This document shows, piece after piece, positions 36,277 to 43,440 of a stretch of 64,000 bases of DNA. The stretch is taken from the NCBI GenBank assembly GCA_017510335.1, contig JAFWNM010000033.1, positions 22,868-86,867 of the forward strand, written 5' to 3'. This DNA comes from Paracoccaceae bacterium (lineage in GTDB: Bacteria; Pseudomonadota; Alphaproteobacteria; Rhodobacterales; Rhodobacteraceae). Under the pieces are notes generated by a model that searched no databases, had not been told where the DNA came from, and saw only the letters and a list, made by a program, of their open reading frames with translations. A program made the translations under genes and the position numbers. Within the stretch, counting starts at the first letter, position 1. Every line of letters starts with the position of its first letter.

Positions 36277-37688
36277 AACCAGTTGATTACCAATCCGTCA
36301 TGGACCGGCGCAACGAAACGATGCTTTCAGCGCTCGGGCTTGATTACGCGCCTTTCATGCGACACCCGGTCACCTTTGACTATGAGGCGCTGATGGCGCA
36401 GGTCACCTACAGCCTTGACACGGTGCGCGAGATCCAGGCGCGCGTAGGGGTGGGCAATACGCCGCTGATCGAACTGCGCCAGATCAACCGTCTGGTGCGC
36501 ATGCTCGCCCCCAAAGGCAAGGGCGCGCGCATCTTTGTAAAAGACGAGGCCGCCAACCCCTCAGGCAGCTACAAGGCACGCCGCGCCGCACTAAGCATGC
36601 ATCACGCCAAAGACGCAGGCTTCAAGGGCGCTGTCGCGGCGACCAGTGGCAATTACGGAGCGGCAGTTGCCAGTCAGGCGGCAATGCGGGGCCTGGATTG
36701 TATTGTCGTGCAGGAAGTGTTCGACAGCCTGGGTATTGGTCAGCCCGAAATTCTGGAAAAGGGGCGCGCCTGCGAGATTTATGGTGCAGAAGTGTTGCAG
36801 CTGTCCGTTGGGCCAGAGCTGTTCTACCAATTCCTGCGCGTGCTTGAGGAGACGGGCTATTTCAACGCATCACTCTATACCCCGTATGCCATCGCCGGGG
36901 TCGAGCCTTTGGGGGTTGAGATTGTCGAACAGATGCAGGCCGTCACGGGCGCGGCCCCAGATGTGGTAATCTGCACCCATGCGGGGGGCGGCAACCTGAC
37001 CGGCACTGCGCGCGGGTTGCAAAAGGCCGGCGCGTCTGGGTGCAAGGTTGTCGCCGCAAGTGTCGATCTGTCAGGCCTGCACATGGCAAGCGACACCGAT
37101 TTTAACCGCAAGCATTTTACCACCGGCCACACTGGTTTCGGTATTCCGTTCGCCAGCTGGCCTGACCGAACCGACGTGCCGCGCAACGCAGCGCGCGCGC
37201 TGCGCTACATGGATCGCTACCTGCTGGTGAAGCAAGGCGAGGTGTTCTACGTCACCGAAGCGCTGGCCCGGCTTGAAGGGTTGGAACGTGGCCCAGCTGG
37301 CAATGTGGCGCTGGCCGCAGCGATCGCCCAGGCGCAAGAGATGGAGGAAGATCAGACTATCGTGGTTCAGGAAACCGAATACGCGGGCGCAGGAAAACAG
37401 CCATCGGCCCAGCTTAGCTTCGCCCGCGAGCGTGGCATCCAGATATGGCGTGGCGACCCCGAAGACGAGATCCCCGGCGCCGCTGTCGTTATCCCTGATC
37501 ACCCCTCGCGGATCAAACTGCGCGATGTCGATCTTAACCGCGTTCGCAAAAGCCTGATCCGCAAGGCTGCCGGACTGATGCCCGAGGGCAATGCACCCGG
37601 CGAGGATGACATCAACTTTCTGGTTGCCGAAACACGCAGTAATCCGGCCTTCGTTGATGACTGCCTTCGGCAAGCATCTGCTGGTTGA
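36273..37688 (+). CDS. ortB: 2-amino-4-oxopentanoate thiolase, beta subunit (PLP)
   Basis: A 471-residue PLP enzyme of the threonine-synthase-like fold (type II). GNTPLIELR (61-69) and DEAANPSGSYKARR hold the PLP lysine, Lys101, and ATSGNYGAA the phosphate loop. THAGGGNLTG binds the PLP ring. Unlike the true thiolase superfamily it uses PLP chemistry for the C-C cleavage with CoA. Family members often read SFK at the lysine; here it is SYK, a conservative change. The stop codon lies inside an 11-bp inverted repeat. Confidence 0.88.
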   Translation: MKPVDYQSVMDRRNETMLSALGLDYAPFMRHPVTFDYEALMAQVTYSLDTVREIQARVGVGNTPLIELRQINRLVRMLAPKGKGARIFVKDEAANPSGSYKARRAALSMHHAKDAGFKGAVAATSGNYGAAVASQAAMRGLDCIVVQEVFDSLGIGQPEILEKGRACEIYGAEVLQLSVGPELFYQFLRVLEETGYFNASLYTPYAIAGVEPLGVEIVEQMQAVTGAAPDVVICTHAGGGNLTGTARGLQKAGASGCKVVAASVDLSGLHMASDTDFNRKHFTTGHTGFGIPFASWPDRTDVPRNAARALRYMDRYLLVKQGEVFYVTEALARLEGLERGPAGNVALAAAIAQAQEMEEDQTIVVQETEYAGAGKQPSAQLSFARERGIQIWRGDPEDEIPGAAVVIPDHPSRIKLRDVDLNRVRKSLIRKAAGLMPEGNAPGEDDINFLVAETRSNPAFVDDCLRQASAG

Positions 37689-37731
37689 CAGGCATCATGC
37701 AAGTGCAGTGATTGCAGGTGGCCTGTCAACC
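37683..37731 (+). promoter_or_regulatory. inverted repeat at the end of ortB
   Basis: GGTTGACAGGC at 37683-37693 is the exact reverse complement of GCCTGTCAACC at 37721-37731, an 11-bp stem with a 27-base loop. The left arm contains the ortB TGA stop. There is no T-run, so it is not a classic terminator; it may protect the 3' end or be a protein-binding site. The rest of the 284-base gap to the convergent FAH-family gene shows no gene. Confidence 0.55.
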
Positions 37732-37972
37732 GTCCTGCAACGCGGCCCGGTAGCAAGTTTTGAACCAGGCGAAATGTGGGCTTGCGCTGGAACGCCCGCA
37801 TCAGAGCATGACGCGGGAGAGGAACAGACTATCGCATTGATTTGAACGCCACGGCCCTTATGGTGTTCGGTGCGCTGAAGCGCATTTCAGTGGCCGATGC
37901 AGGGCCAAACTGTTTCAAAACTCATTCGCCCCGCAATGCGGCCACTGCACCCACAACACAAGGCAGAACCGT

Positions 37973-38959
37973 TTATTGGCCAGACGCCAGTTGTCGGACT
38001 CTTTGGTTGATTTTCCCAAACAACCGGCCGTCTGGTAGCGTTGCTTCCATTGTAACGCGATCACCGAAATGCAGAAAAGGTGTCTGTGGCGCGCCGAAAT
38101 CCAGTTTTTCAATCACACGAACCTCTGCCAGACAGGCAGATCCGGCCGCGCGCGCCGCGTTCGACACAGTGCCAGACCCGATAATGCTGCCCGCGCCCAG
38201 TTTGCGTGTGCGCGCAGCATGCGCAATGATCTGTCCAAAATGGAAATCCATCTCGCTGCCATGGGGTGTGCCAATCTGCCTGCCGTTCACTGCAACCTGT
38301 AACGGCAGACATACACGCCCGGCCTGCCAATACTGCCCCAGTTCATCGGGCGTCACGGCACAAGGCGCAAAACCCGTGGATGGCTTGGCCTGCACGAAAC
38401 CGAAGCCACGCCTCATTTCCCAGGGTCCGGGCACACGCAGCGACCAGTCATTGATCTGCACAATTAACCGCACAAGGTCGAGCGCGTCTTGCGGGTTGGT
38501 GCCCATTGGCACCTCGTCCACGACAACACCGAATTCGCCCTCGCAATCAATGCCAAGGGCCTCATCCGGCGTCAGCAGAACGGCGTTTGATCCCAGAAAG
38601 TCATCGCTTGCGCCTTGGTAGACCAGCGGATGGGTGTCAAAATCCGGCAGGGGTTCATTCCCGAATGCCTGATCCATCAGGCGCCCGTGGTTGAGAAAGG
38701 CAGACCCATCCAGCCATTGCGGGGCGCGGGGCAGCGGGGCAAGTGTGTCTTCTGGCGCAAACGGCACAAGGCCTTGGGCATTGCCTGCCTCGACCTGTCC
38801 GGCACGTTCGCGCAAAAGGGGTTCCACGCGCGGCCAGTCACGCAACGCAGCCAGCAGGCTGGGGGCAATATCTGTTGCGGGGGCCGCCCGCGTCAGATCG
38901 CGCGAAACAACCAGCAATGCGCCGTCTTCGGTCCCGTTGGGAAGGGTAGCGAACTTCAT
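37973..38959 (-). CDS. fumarylacetoacetate hydrolase (FAH) family protein
   Basis: A 328-residue hydrolase of the fumarylacetoacetase fold. DCEGEFGVVVDEV supplies the acidic metal ligands, INDWSLR an aspartate, and FVQAKPSTGFAPCAVTPDELG is the family signature near 215-235. FAH-family enzymes hydrolyse C-C bonds of ring-cleavage products or decarboxylate/isomerise them, with a divalent metal. It is the last gene of an aromatic-type operon (monooxygenase, Rieske, dioxygenase, hydrolase, cyclase, TRAP), so it probably acts late in the pathway. Confidence 0.82.
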   Translation of the reverse strand: MKFATLPNGTEDGALLVVSRDLTRAAPATDIAPSLLAALRDWPRVEPLLRERAGQVEAGNAQGLVPFAPEDTLAPLPRAPQWLDGSAFLNHGRLMDQAFGNEPLPDFDTHPLVYQGASDDFLGSNAVLLTPDEALGIDCEGEFGVVVDEVPMGTNPQDALDLVRLIVQINDWSLRVPGPWEMRRGFGFVQAKPSTGFAPCAVTPDELGQYWQAGRVCLPLQVAVNGRQIGTPHGSEMDFHFGQIIAHAARTRKLGAGSIIGSGTVSNAARAAGSACLAEVRVIEKLDFGAPQTPFLHFGDRVTMEATLPDGRLFGKINQRVRQLASGQ

Positions 38960-39027
38960 TTCAATGTCCTTTTGTTCGTCACTGCACGGCCCTGCACCCT
39001 TCTGTTGGGCTTACGACGCAGGGTGGC

Positions 39028-40152
39028 TTATATCGGTTGCGCCAACGCGCCCAGCGTCTGGCCCATGATCTGGCGGTGTTCATCCGGCGTGCCATGGCCC
39101 TGCTCAATCTCGGCCAGACGCCCGGAATTTTCCACGACCATGCGGGCGCGTTCCCAACGGCGGGATTGAAAGGCATCCAGCGCGGTGGACACATTGTGAT
39201 GCGCGGCCAATTCATCAGCCAGGACAACAGCATCTTCCATGCCAATCATGGCACCTGCCGCCATATGGGGGGTTGTAGCGTGAACCGCATCCCCTATCAG
39301 CACCACCCGCCCGACATACCAAGGGCGCGGCAGCAAAAGCTGTTCCAGCGGACGATAGACAATCTGACTGTGCTCACCCAGCTCCGCGGCAAGCGCCTGT
39401 GCTGTGGGCGCGGTAAAATGGCCCAACAGGGCTTTCAGGCTTTCCAGCTGGGTCTCTGGCGGGACATAGGTGTTTTCCGGTCGGTTCTCGGTCAGGAAAA
39501 TATAGCTCTCGTCCTTTGACACAGGCGTAATGCCCAGTTTCAGGCCAGGCCCCATCCACATGGCAACACTTGGCAGATGTGCAGGGCGCTTCACCACCGC
39601 ACGCCATACCGCCTGACCCACATACCGCGGCGCGGCAGCATTGGGGAACACTGCGGCGCGGACGCTGGAAAACAACCCATCGGCCCCGATCACCAGATCA
39701 TATGTGCCCGTGCGACCATCGGAGAAGGTAACATCCACCCCGTCAACCCCGTCGGCAATGGTGCCAAAACTCTGGCCGAGGGCGATATTCGTCGCAGTGG
39801 CGCGCACCCGATCGGCAAGCAGCCGCGCCAGAACCGGACGCATGATACCGCCACTGCCGGGCGCCCCGTCCATCACTGACGGGGTCGGCAAATGCGCCAG
39901 CACCTGATCGGCAGGCCCGCGTATTTCAATACCGTCAATGATTGCGCCACATTCGCGGAACCCGTCCAGAATACCCAGCCGGTCAAAAACACGAAAGATG
40001 CTGGCATTCAAACTGATGCCCGCGCCATAGCTGCGCCAGCCAGCGTCAATTTCCACCAAATCGACAGTGTTTCCCTGCTCTGCCAGCAAAATGGCTGCAG
40101 ACATACCGGAAAACCCGCCCCCAACGATAAGCACGCGCCTGTGGGTATTCAT
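39028..40152 (-). CDS. FAD-dependent monooxygenase (aromatic hydroxylase type)
   Basis: A 374-residue flavoprotein monooxygenase of the p-hydroxybenzoate-hydroxylase fold. GGGFSGMSAAILLAEQG binds FAD, DLVIGADGLFSSVR is the DG motif, and LIGDAVHATTPHMAAGA the GD motif. Such enzymes hydroxylate phenolic or N-heteroaromatic rings with NAD(P)H and oxygen. Start ATG at 40152 follows GAGGAGAG. It lies between the Rieske and FAH-family genes. It could prepare a ring for extradiol cleavage; the substrate is unknown. Confidence 0.85.
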   Translation of the reverse strand: MNTHRRVLIVGGGFSGMSAAILLAEQGNTVDLVEIDAGWRSYGAGISLNASIFRVFDRLGILDGFRECGAIIDGIEIRGPADQVLAHLPTPSVMDGAPGSGGIMRPVLARLLADRVRATATNIALGQSFGTIADGVDGVDVTFSDGRTGTYDLVIGADGLFSSVRAAVFPNAAAPRYVGQAVWRAVVKRPAHLPSVAMWMGPGLKLGITPVSKDESYIFLTENRPENTYVPPETQLESLKALLGHFTAPTAQALAAELGEHSQIVYRPLEQLLLPRPWYVGRVVLIGDAVHATTPHMAAGAMIGMEDAVVLADELAAHHNVSTALDAFQSRRWERARMVVENSGRLAEIEQGHGTPDEHRQIMGQTLGALAQPI

Positions 40153-40175
40153 TGCTCTCTCCTCTTTCATATTTC

Positions 40176-40505
40176 TTACGGCAGGGTGCTGACCGTGCCT
40201 GTTTCATCCACACGCAGCGGCACGCGGGTCAACCGCTTTCCCAAACAGGGGCCTTGCACACAGGCCCCTGTTTCCATGTCAAACCAGGCGCCATGCGCGT
40301 GGCATGCGATATGGGTGCCCGCACCGTTCAAATAGGCATCACGTTTCCATGCCATGGGCGTGCCGCCTGCATAATGGGGGCACAGGTCGCGCCAGCCAAA
40401 CACCTGATCGCCGCGGCGCACCACGATGACCTTGCAACGCAGGCCCGGCACATCGAAGCCGCGTGCGCCCCCGTCAGGCAGGTCATCGAGATGCACCAGA
40501 ACCAC
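40176..40505 (-). CDS. Rieske [2Fe-2S] ferredoxin-like protein
   Basis: About 109 residues. The Rieske cluster motifs are CPHYAGG (C-x-H) and CHAHGAWFD (C-x2-H), separated by about 18 residues as expected. I place the start at a GTG (40505) just 4 bases after the dioxygenase stop; GTG 40496 is the alternative. Upstream in-frame sequence would lie within the dioxygenase gene and looks uncoding. It may feed electrons to an oxygenase of this cluster, but no Rieske oxygenase alpha subunit is present. Confidence 0.78.
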   Translation of the reverse strand: MVLVHLDDLPDGGARGFDVPGLRCKVIVVRRGDQVFGWRDLCPHYAGGTPMAWKRDAYLNGAGTHIACHAHGAWFDMETGACVQGPCLGKRLTRVPLRVDETGTVSTLP

Positions 40506-40509
40506 CAGT

Positions 40510-41448
40510 TCAGTCTTTCTTCGGGCCGCCGGTCGGCGCCCATTTTTCGCGCCATTGCAGCAAGAATGCCTGCGATGCTTCTGGCCCCATGGGCGCCTCG
40601 CGCGGGGCCCAATCATCGTCATGGGTGTCCATATCGGCGTCGAATTCCACATTGCAGCCAAGCGGACTTTTGAAATACCAAAACCAGTTCGATCCGAACT
40701 TGTGCCGCCCTGGTCCCCAGAACGATTCAAACCCCTGTTTCATCATCCGGCTGCCTGCCATCATCAATTCGGTCGGCCCGCCCATATGGAACGCCAGATG
40801 TTCGCACCCCTGCATATACGGCGGCGTGCGGATGAAGAAATGCGTGTGGTGGTCGGGGTTCGCCTGCGGGCGCAGGAAGGGGCCTGCGCCGGTCAGTGTG
40901 TCAGTGATACGAAAGCCCAGACGATCGCGGTAGAACCCCACCGCCTGATCAATATCAGGCACAAAAAGCACGATATGCGACAGCGTGCGCGGCTTGGCGG
41001 GCATGTCTTCGGACACACCAATCTGGTTGGGCTTGCGCCCATAGTCACCCGGCGCGTTGACCTTTTCGGCGGGCATGTCCAGCGCCTTGCGGGTGGTCAC
41101 GCGGAAGGACAACTCGAACCCCTGATCGTCCTGACAGCGCAAGGTTCCATCGGCCAGCCGCAGAACCTGCCGGTCACGGCCCAGTTCCTTGGCCACGGCC
41201 TCCAGTGCGGCGTCATCCACGACGCCCAGCACCTGCAGGCGCAGCATGTTGCCGGTTTTTAACGCGGGCGGCAGTGACGGGTCGTCGCGGCGGCGGATTT
41301 CAAGGCCGGTCCCGTCCAGCGACATGAAATAGCCGCCCGTTTCAGGGGTGTAATCCTGCGCGTTCAGCCCATAGGCGGTCAGGAATTCGTGGCAGGCGGG
41401 CACGTCGTCCACACCAAAGACCAGAAGGTCGGGTCCGATGATCTGCAT
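40510..41448 (-). CDS. VOC-family extradiol ring-cleavage dioxygenase
   Basis: A 312-residue two-domain vicinal-oxygen-chelate protein with the layout of type I extradiol (catechol 2,3-dioxygenase) enzymes. In the C-terminal domain the expected iron ligands are visible: His in LSHIVLFVPD, His in CEHLAFHM and Glu in NVEFDADMD. Start ATG at 41448 follows AAGGAAG. A 28-bp tandem duplication lies just upstream, at the junction with the alpha/beta hydrolase gene. It probably opens a catecholic or similar ring using Fe(II) and oxygen. Confidence 0.82.
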   Translation of the reverse strand: MQIIGPDLLVFGVDDVPACHEFLTAYGLNAQDYTPETGGYFMSLDGTGLEIRRRDDPSLPPALKTGNMLRLQVLGVVDDAALEAVAKELGRDRQVLRLADGTLRCQDDQGFELSFRVTTRKALDMPAEKVNAPGDYGRKPNQIGVSEDMPAKPRTLSHIVLFVPDIDQAVGFYRDRLGFRITDTLTGAGPFLRPQANPDHHTHFFIRTPPYMQGCEHLAFHMGGPTELMMAGSRMMKQGFESFWGPGRHKFGSNWFWYFKSPLGCNVEFDADMDTHDDDWAPREAPMGPEASQAFLLQWREKWAPTGGPKKD

Positions 41449-41458
41449 GGTTTCTTCC

Positions 41459-41510
41459 TTGTGTTCAGGCGGTCCGGCCGCCCCCTTTGTGTTCAGGCGG
41501 TCCGGCCGCC
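41459..41510. repeat. 28-bp tandem duplication at gene junction
   Basis: A 24-base unit is present twice, exactly, at 41459-41482 and 41487-41510 (period 28). On the minus strand each copy reads GGCGGCCGGACCGCCTGAAC and so on. The right copy is the true end of the alpha/beta hydrolase gene, with its stop; the left copy is a duplicate lying between that stop and the dioxygenase ribosome-binding site. This is a recent slippage-type event. Confidence 0.9.
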
Positions 41511-42650
41511 AAGGGTTTCGGCTGCGAAATCGCAAATGCAATCCAGCACAGGGCCGGAATTATCGACGCTGGAATGCATCACGCCGCCGGTGCGTTCATC
41601 GAAAACAACCAATTCGCGGCGGGGGCTGTTGACCAGTTGCTCATAGGTGCGATGCGCCCATTTCAGCGGGATCTGGGTGTCATGCTTGCCATGCGTCACC
41701 AGATACGGCACGCGGATGCGGTCCAGCACACCGTCAAGATGCATGTGTTCGGCACGCGCCATGAAATCATCAGTATCCTTGGCCCCGAACACCCATGCAG
41801 CATGTGCCCAGTAATGCGGGACGGGAAAATCGCCTTCGCGTTCCAGACGGCGCTTTTGCACATCACGCCAGTCATGGTTTGCCCCCCAGCTGATGCCACA
41901 GGCAAAGCGCGGTTCAAACGCCACGGCGCGCGGGGCATAGTACCCGCCCAGCGACACCCCTTCGATGCCGATACGCGCGGCGTCCACATCCGTGCGCGCG
42001 GCCAGCCATTCATAGACGGGGGTGGCCCAATGCTCGGAATCATGGCGCGCGGTCAGGTTTTGCAGGCGCAGCGCTTCGCCAGTGCCCGGCTGGTCCAGCA
42101 CCAGCGAGGCAATGCCACGTTTGGCCAGCAGTCCGGGCAGTTGCGCCATGTAGCGCATTTCCTTGGTGCTGTCGAAACCGTTGACCTGTATCAAAACCGG
42201 CTGCGGCCCTTGGACCCCCTCGGCGGACACAAAAATGCCCGACAGGTGCTTGCTCTGATAGGGGATTTCCACACGATATGCACCGCTGCGCCCCAAGGAC
42301 AGCGCCTGATAGAAGGTTGCCAGATGGTGGCGATACAGCGCCAGCCGCCCGTCAGACCCGTGTGCCTGCATCCGTTCGGCGATAATCAGGTAATTGGCCG
42401 CGCGCATCAGTTTGGTGCTGGCCGACAGCGTGCGCCCGCGCGCCAGATCGTCCTGCGCCAGCCCTTCCAGCCGCTGGGCCATATGTTCCCAGCTTTCGCA
42501 GAAGGCGCGCGTGCCTTCTGCATCCGGGGCCTTGGCGGCTTCGGTCAGGGGGGCGCACATTTCGGCGATTTCGCCCATCCGGCCGCCCATCTCGATGGCC
42601 AGGTTCACCGACAGGTCCCAGACATAGTTGGTTGGAAAATATCTGAACAT
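41493..42650 (-). CDS. alpha/beta hydrolase (C-C or ester hydrolase)
   Basis: A 385-residue alpha/beta-fold hydrolase. The nucleophile elbow is GVSLGGYY, with a lid-like N-terminal helical region of about 140 residues, and THGKHDTQIP late in the protein holds the acid region. The size and N-terminal domain resemble enzymes such as 2,6-dihydroxypseudooxynicotine hydrolase and FrsA-type proteins, which cleave C-C or ester bonds. The ATG at 42650 follows AAAGGAA; a start 18 bases upstream overlaps the cyclase stop and lacks a site. It likely acts beside the extradiol dioxygenase. Confidence 0.8.
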   Translation of the reverse strand: MFRYFPTNYVWDLSVNLAIEMGGRMGEIAEMCAPLTEAAKAPDAEGTRAFCESWEHMAQRLEGLAQDDLARGRTLSASTKLMRAANYLIIAERMQAHGSDGRLALYRHHLATFYQALSLGRSGAYRVEIPYQSKHLSGIFVSAEGVQGPQPVLIQVNGFDSTKEMRYMAQLPGLLAKRGIASLVLDQPGTGEALRLQNLTARHDSEHWATPVYEWLAARTDVDAARIGIEGVSLGGYYAPRAVAFEPRFACGISWGANHDWRDVQKRRLEREGDFPVPHYWAHAAWVFGAKDTDDFMARAEHMHLDGVLDRIRVPYLVTHGKHDTQIPLKWAHRTYEQLVNSPRRELVVFDERTGGVMHSSVDNSGPVLDCICDFAAETLGGRTA

Positions 42651-42660
42651 TTGGTTCCTT

Positions 42661-43431
42661 TCAGTCATTCAGAATTGCCACCGCCCGGCACCAGCCCGCG
42701 CTGGCGCGGGCGACCTTGACGGGGAAACAGGCCACGGTGAAACCGTTCGCCGGAAGTTGATCCAGATTGGTCAGTTTTTCGATATGGCAGTAGCCGATCT
42801 CGGCGCCGGCCTTGTGCCCTTCCCAGAACAGGCTGGGATCATTGGTGTCGCGGATGCGCTGCAATGTGGCCCCGAAGGGCGCATCCCATGACCAGCCGTC
42901 AATGCCCGTAACGCGCACGCCGCGGCTTGTCAGATACAGTGTTGCCTCGCGCCCCATGCCGCAGCCCTTCGACAGGAAATCGGGCTGGCCATAGGCGGCA
43001 CCCGCGGATGTGTTGACCAACACAATGTCATAGGGGCGTAAACTGTGGCCGATGCGGTCCAACTCGTCCTCGACCTGTCTGGCGGTGACCACATGACCAT
43101 CCGGCAAATGGCGGAAATCCAGCTTCACGCCGGGGCGAAAGCACCAGTCCAGCGGCACTTCATCAATGGTGATGGCCCGTTTGCCACCATCCATTGTAGG
43201 GTGATAATGCCACGGCGCATCCAGATGGGTGCCGTTATGGGTTGTGATGCGGCACCGCTCTGATGCGGCGCCCTTGCCTTCCAGAAACTGCGCGCGGTTC
43301 AGGCCGGTCATGGCCTCGAACTCGGCCGCGCCGGTGTCATGGTCATGATAGTCAATCTCTGGCAGCAAACCGGGCGGGTCAGAGGCGATGCCTGTTTCCA
43401 GCGGCACGGACAAGTCAATGATGTTGGGCAT
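42661..43431 (-). CDS. cyclase family protein (kynurenine-formamidase-like)
   Basis: A 256-residue metal-dependent hydrolase of the cyclase/KynB family. The motif THNGTHLDAPWHYH (HxGTHxDxPxH) binds zinc or manganese. Members open lactones, amides or formamides. It starts 9 bases after the stop of the fused TRAP permease, so it is cotranscribed with transport, as the first enzyme gene after import. The exact substrate is not predictable. Confidence 0.82.
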   Translation of the reverse strand: MPNIIDLSVPLETGIASDPPGLLPEIDYHDHDTGAAEFEAMTGLNRAQFLEGKGAASERCRITTHNGTHLDAPWHYHPTMDGGKRAITIDEVPLDWCFRPGVKLDFRHLPDGHVVTARQVEDELDRIGHSLRPYDIVLVNTSAGAAYGQPDFLSKGCGMGREATLYLTSRGVRVTGIDGWSWDAPFGATLQRIRDTNDPSLFWEGHKAGAEIGYCHIEKLTNLDQLPANGFTVACFPVKVARASAGWCRAVAILND

Positions 43432-43440
43432 AAGGCACCT

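Noticed and set aside
37591..37845. 84-codon open frame running past the end of ortB
   Set aside because: More than a third is a shadow of ortB and the remainder has no motif; the region is better explained as an intergenic spacer with an inverted repeat.
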